Source: Streptomyces sp. CG4 (lineage in GTDB: Bacteria; Actinomycetota; Actinomycetes; Streptomycetales; Streptomycetaceae). From it: a stretch of DNA of 64,000 bases. A model generated the notes under the pieces. That model was not told the origin of the DNA. It ran no database searches and saw only the letters and a list, made by a program, of their open reading frames with translations. Shown here one piece after another: positions 60,551 to 64,000 of this stretch (its first letter is position 1; every line of letters begins with the position of its first letter). The translations under genes and the position numbers were made by a program. The stretch spans positions 7,130,001-7,194,000 of the forward strand of contig NZ_CP163525.1 in assembly GCF_041080655.1 (NCBI RefSeq). The letters are read 5' to 3'.

Positions 60551-61614
60551 CGGAACGTACACCGCGGCTGAGCCGGCTGCGCCGCATGGTGCCCGAGGCG
60601 CGCTCCGGCCGCCCGGTCGAGGCCCGCGGCGCCCGGCCCCGCCGGCGCGGCGCACAGCCCAAGGTGGTCGCGCTGGGCGGTGGCATGGGGCTGTCCGCCT
60701 CGCTCGCCGCGCTGCGCCGGATCACCGGCGACCTCACCGCCGTCGTCACGGTGGCCGACGACGGCGGTTCCAGCGGTCGGCTGCGGGACGAGCTGGGCGT
60801 GCTGCCGCCCGGCGACCTGCGCAAGGCGCTGGCCGCGCTGTGCGGCGACGACGAGTGGGGGCAGACCTGGGCCCGGGTCATCCAGCACCGCTTCCAGTCC
60901 CAGGGCGACCTGCATGAGCACGCGGTCGGCAATCTGCTGATCGTCGCCCTGTGGGAGCAGCTCGGCGACCATGTGCAGGCCCTGGACCTGGTCGGCAAGC
61001 TGCTCGGCGCGCATGGGCGCGTGCTGCCCATGTCCGCCGTGCCGCTGGAGCTGCAGGCCCTGGTCAAGGGGCACGATCCGGAGCGTCCGGACGAGGTGGA
61101 GACCGTGTGCGGGCAGGCCACGGTGGCGCTGACGCCTGGCGAGGTCCAGTCGGTGCATCTGGTGCCGCACGACCCGCCTGCCGTGCCCGAGGCCGTGGCC
61201 GCGGTCCTGGATGCGGACTGGGTGGTGCTCGGCCCCGGCTCCTGGTTCTCCTCGGTGATCCCGCACCTGCTCGTCCCCGAGCTGCTGGACGCCCTGACCG
61301 AGACCAAGGCCCGCAAGGTGCTGTCCCTGAATCTCGCCCCGCAGCCGGGAGAAACCGAGGGCTTCTCCCCGCAGCGTCATTTGGAGGTTTTGGGGCGACA
61401 CGCCCCTAAACTCGCCCTGGACGTGGTGCTGGCCGACGAGGCCGCCGTGCCCGACCGCGACTCGCTCACCGAGGCCGCCAAGCGGCTGGGAGCCGCGGTC
61501 GAGCTGGCCCCGGTGGCCCGGACCGACGGCAGTCCCCGGCACGACCCGGAGCTGTTGGCCGCCGCGTACGACCGTATTTTTCGGATGCATGGAAGGATCG
61601 GCCCATGGCGATGA
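60547..61614 (+). CDS. yvcK: YvcK/CofD-like gluconeogenesis factor
   Basis: A 355-residue protein of the CofD/YvcK superfamily. The nucleotide-binding start is PKVVALGGGMGLSASLAALR, then VVTVADDGGSSGRLRDELGV and PPGDLRKALAALCGDDEW. The later core has ADWVVLGPGSWFSSVIPHLL. YvcK binds UDP-sugars and supports growth on gluconeogenic carbon and cell-wall homeostasis. The ATG overlaps the rapZ stop (ATGA), and the whiA start lies inside its last codons, so the four genes form a tight operon. Confidence 0.94.
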   Translation: MTERTPRLSRLRRMVPEARSGRPVEARGARPRRRGAQPKVVALGGGMGLSASLAALRRITGDLTAVVTVADDGGSSGRLRDELGVLPPGDLRKALAALCGDDEWGQTWARVIQHRFQSQGDLHEHAVGNLLIVALWEQLGDHVQALDLVGKLLGAHGRVLPMSAVPLELQALVKGHDPERPDEVETVCGQATVALTPGEVQSVHLVPHDPPAVPEAVAAVLDADWVVLGPGSWFSSVIPHLLVPELLDALTETKARKVLSLNLAPQPGETEGFSPQRHLEVLGRHAPKLALDVVLADEAAVPDRDSLTEAAKRLGAAVELAPVARTDGSPRHDPELLAAAYDRIFRMHGRIGPWR

Positions 61615-62594
61615 CGGCAGCGGTGAAGGACGAGATTTCCCGGCTCCCCGTCACCCGGACCTGCTGCAGGAAGGCGGAGGTCTCCGCCATTCTGCGGTTC
61701 GCCGGCGGCCTTCACCTGGTGAGCGGGCGCATCGTGATCGAGGCGGAGCTGGACACCGCGATGGCGGCCCGGCGGCTCAAGCGGGACATCCTGGAGATCT
61801 TCGGGCACAGCTCCGAGCTGATCGTGATGGCGCCCGGCGGGCTGCGCCGCGGCTCGCGGTACGTCGTCCGGGTCGTCGCGGGCGGTGACCAGCTGGCCCG
61901 CCAGACGGGGCTCGTCGACGGTCGGGGCCGCCCGATCCGGGGGCTGCCCCCGCAGGTGGTCTCCGGTGCCACCTGCGACGCGGAGGCGGCGTGGCGCGGG
62001 GCCTTCCTGGCCCACGGTTCGCTCACCGAGCCCGGCCGTTCGTCCTCCCTGGAGGTGACGTGCCCGGGTCCGGAGGCCGCGCTCGCGCTGGTCGGTGCCG
62101 CCCGCCGGCTGTCGATCGCCGCGAAGGCCCGTGAGGTGCGGGGCGTGGACCGCGTGGTGGTCCGGGACGGCGACGCGATCGGGGCGCTGCTGACCCGGCT
62201 CGGCGCGCACGAGTCCGTGCTGGCCTGGGAGGAGCGCCGGATGCGCCGCGAGGTGCGGGCGACGGCCAACCGGCTCGCCAACTTCGATGACGCCAACCTG
62301 CGCCGTTCGGCTCGCGCCGCCGTGGCCGCGGGCGCCCGGGTGCAGCGGGCTCTGGAGATCCTGGGCGAGGAGGTTCCCGAGCACCTCGCGGCGGCGGGCC
62401 GCCTGCGCATGGAGCACAAGCAGGCCTCCCTGGAGGAGCTGGGTGCGCTCGCCGACCCGCCGCTGACGAAGGACGCGGTCGCGGGCCGTATCCGGCGGCT
62501 GCTGGCGATGGCCGACAAGCGCGCCACCGACCTGGGCATCCCGGGCACGGAGGCCAACCTCACGGAGGAGCTGGCGGACAACCTCGCCGGCTGA
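61605..62594 (+). CDS. whiA: sporulation transcription factor WhiA
   Basis: A 329-residue regulator needed for sporulation septation in Streptomyces, where it acts together with WhiB. The N-terminal half is a degenerate LAGLIDADG homing-endonuclease fold (MTAAVKDEISRLPVTRTCCR, AWRGAFLAHGSLTEPGRSSS, GAARRLSIAAKAREVRGVDR). The C-terminal DNA-binding domain holds RRSARAAVAAGARVQRALEI and ADPPLTKDAVAGRIRRLLAM. The first ATG, 61605, overlaps yvcK by 10 bases; the ATG at 61611 is an alternative. Confidence 0.97.
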   Translation: MAMTAAVKDEISRLPVTRTCCRKAEVSAILRFAGGLHLVSGRIVIEAELDTAMAARRLKRDILEIFGHSSELIVMAPGGLRRGSRYVVRVVAGGDQLARQTGLVDGRGRPIRGLPPQVVSGATCDAEAAWRGAFLAHGSLTEPGRSSSLEVTCPGPEAALALVGAARRLSIAAKAREVRGVDRVVVRDGDAIGALLTRLGAHESVLAWEERRMRREVRATANRLANFDDANLRRSARAAVAAGARVQRALEILGEEVPEHLAAAGRLRMEHKQASLEELGALADPPLTKDAVAGRIRRLLAMADKRATDLGIPGTEANLTEELADNLAG

Positions 62595-62766
62595 CCCGCC
62601 CACGTCAACAGGCCGTTGCTGGGCCCCGGTCGGGGCTCGGCACCGGCGTTCGCGTCTCCGACGCACCCTCATGTGCGTGGCTGTGAGGCGCCCTTGACTC
62701 GATCATGGACTGACATGAACCTGGCAACCTGTTCGCCGCTGTGGCGGACCACCGCTAGGGGGGTTC

Positions 62767-64000
62767 ATGAGACACAGAGCGAGATCGATCCTCGCTGTCG
62801 GCGCGCTCCTGATAGGCGGAGCGAGCCTCGCACCCGTAGCCCAGGCACAGAGCGGAAGTCCGGCGAAGTCCGACCCGGACCAGATCAAGGTCTTCCGTGC
62901 CGATGTCACCAAGGAGCAGATACCACTGCTTCTCAAGGCCGGCCAGGACGGTGACGAACTCGGCGATCAGGTCACCGGAGGCGGCAAGTCCGAGGTCGAG
63001 GTCTATCTCACCGACCAGCAGGCCGCGAAGCTGCGCAAGCAGGGCGTCGACCTCACCGAGCACACCGTCCCGGCCAAGGCGCAGGCGCGTGTGGAGAAGG
63101 CGTCCCAGGGGGTGTTCCGTCCGTACGGTGGAACCGGCGGGCTGAAACAGGAGATTGTCGACACCGCTCAGGCCAACCCCGGTCTCACCAAGGTTGAATC
63201 CATCGGCAAGACGATCAACGGCCAGGACATCCTCGCGCTCAAACTGACCAAGAACGCGCAGAAGTCGGCCGACGGCTCCAAGCCGTCCGTGCTGTACCTG
63301 TCCAACCAGCACGCGCGCGAGTGGATCACCCCGGAGATGACCCGGCGTCTGATGCACTACTACCTGGATCACTACCGCAACGACAGCCGCATCCGGAAGA
63401 TCGTCGACTCGACGGAACTGTGGTTCGTGATCTCGGCCAACCCCGACGGCTACGACTACACGTTCAAGGACTCCAGTACCCGCCTGTGGCGCAAGAACCT
63501 GCGGGACGTCAACGGCGACGGCGTCATCGGCACCGGCGACGGCGTCGATCTCAACCGAAACTTCCCCTACAAGTGGGGCTACGACGACGAGGGTTCGTCC
63601 CCCAACCCCACCAGCGAGACCTACCGCGGCGCGAGCCCCGCGTCCGAGCCCGAGACCAGGGCGCTGGACGCCTTCGAGAAGCGCATCGGGTTCCGGTACG
63701 CCGTCAACTACCACTCCGCCGCCGAACTCCTTCTGTACGGCGTCGGCTGGCAGGTCGCCACGCCCACCCCGGACGACGTCCTCTACAAGGCGCTCGCGGG
63801 CACGCCGGACAACCCGGCCATCCCCGGCTACCGTTCGCAGCTCTCCTCGGAGCTGTACACCACCAACGGCGAGGCGGACGGGCACGCCTCGAACGTCAAC
63901 GGCATCGCGATGTTCACCCCCGAGATGTCGACCTGCCAGACCGCCTCGAACGTCGATCCCAACGACGCGTGGAAGCCCGAGGACTGCCAGTCGGTCTTCA
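62767..64000 (+). CDS. secreted M14 zinc carboxypeptidase (3' end outside the window)
   Basis: At least 411 residues, open at the window edge. Residues 1-28 form a signal peptide (RSILAVGALLIGGASLAPVAQA). A propeptide-like region follows to about residue 115 (QIKVFRADVTKEQIPLLLKA). The carboxypeptidase domain has SNQHAREWITPEMTRRLMHY (zinc His and Glu, HxxE), FVISANPDGYDYTFKDSSTR, GVDLNRNFPYKWGYDDEGSS, and the third zinc His in YAVNYHSAAELLLYGVGW. The catalytic Glu would lie further downstream. ATG 62767 follows AGGGGGG. About 170 bases separate it from whiA, including TTGACT as a possible -35. Confidence 0.93.
   Translation, partial: MRHRARSILAVGALLIGGASLAPVAQAQSGSPAKSDPDQIKVFRADVTKEQIPLLLKAGQDGDELGDQVTGGGKSEVEVYLTDQQAAKLRKQGVDLTEHTVPAKAQARVEKASQGVFRPYGGTGGLKQEIVDTAQANPGLTKVESIGKTINGQDILALKLTKNAQKSADGSKPSVLYLSNQHAREWITPEMTRRLMHYYLDHYRNDSRIRKIVDSTELWFVISANPDGYDYTFKDSSTRLWRKNLRDVNGDGVIGTGDGVDLNRNFPYKWGYDDEGSSPNPTSETYRGASPASEPETRALDAFEKRIGFRYAVNYHSAAELLLYGVGWQVATPTPDDVLYKALAGTPDNPAIPGYRSQLSSELYTTNGEADGHASNVNGIAMFTPEMSTCQTASNVDPNDAWKPEDCQSVF

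Overview
The window is high-GC actinobacterial DNA and is almost certainly a Streptomyces chromosome. The evidence is the gene set: whiA behind uvrC, rapZ and yvcK, a WhiJ-type XRE/DUF397 locus, and several paralogue families typical of the genus (DUF899, DUF2293, MHYT, TerD). GTG and TTG starts are frequent, many promoters look leaderless, and GTGA/ATGA gene overlaps are common. No rRNA, tRNA, CRISPR array or complete insertion sequence was found.

Layout. 1-7.9 kb: tail of a probable methyltransferase, a DoxX protein, an S4 RNA-binding protein, an M20 peptidase, a family-5 uracil-DNA glycosylase, and a GntR-controlled NCS1 permease/hydantoin-racemase pair. 7.9-8.5 kb: a decayed acetyltransferase carrying repeat arrays. 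8.4-11.9 kb: a divergent conflict-type locus, consisting of a TIR-STAND NTPase whose C-terminal domain is duplicated as a separate gene on the other strand, followed by a nucleotidyltransferase. 12-17.8 kb: a FUSC membrane protein with a large glycine/serine repeat insert, an amidohydrolase, a cytochrome P450 and a DUF899 protein. 18-21.6 kb: an ABC-ATPase pseudogene and a WhiJ-type regulatory locus (conserved protein and HATPase, divergent from XRE and DUF397). 21.8-35.3 kb: a MocR/AhpD-like divergent pair, gltD, small hypotheticals, CorA, a methyltransferase, pseudouridine catabolism (psuG-psuK), a VOC protein, an O6-alkylguanine-DNA alkyltransferase, a GDPD and an MHYT protein. 35.4-42.8 kb: uvrB, terD, a TerD fusion to a degenerate FtsK-like domain, a predicted yybP-ykoY Mn2+ riboswitch, TerC and a ChaA-type antiporter. 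42.8-54.7 kb: an MFS transporter, aroQ, an amino-acid ABC operon, an MBL hydrolase, an MDMPI-fold protein, uvrA, and a LacI/PfkB sugar-kinase operon. 54.8-64 kb: a Rieske lipoprotein, an XRE-like protein, a frameshifted Imm1-like gene, uvrC-rapZ-yvcK-whiA and a secreted M14 carboxypeptidase that runs off the end.

Three themes link the genes. (1) DNA repair: uvrA, uvrB, uvrC, the alkyltransferase gene and terD all carry the same promoter pattern (TGTC[A/G]GTG, exactly 8 bases, TAnnnT), the RecA-independent DNA-damage promoter known from mycobacteria and later tied to PafBC. They therefore look like one dispersed regulon. (2) Conflict and stress: the TIR-STAND locus with its shared WHPRL domain, and the TerD-FtsK-like fusion, are the best candidates for little-described systems. 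(3) Repeat dynamics: at least fifteen short tandem arrays (4-bp to about 100-bp units) lie in intergenic DNA, in pseudogenes and inside essential genes such as uvrC. One 11-bp triplication appears to have knocked out an Imm1-like gene.
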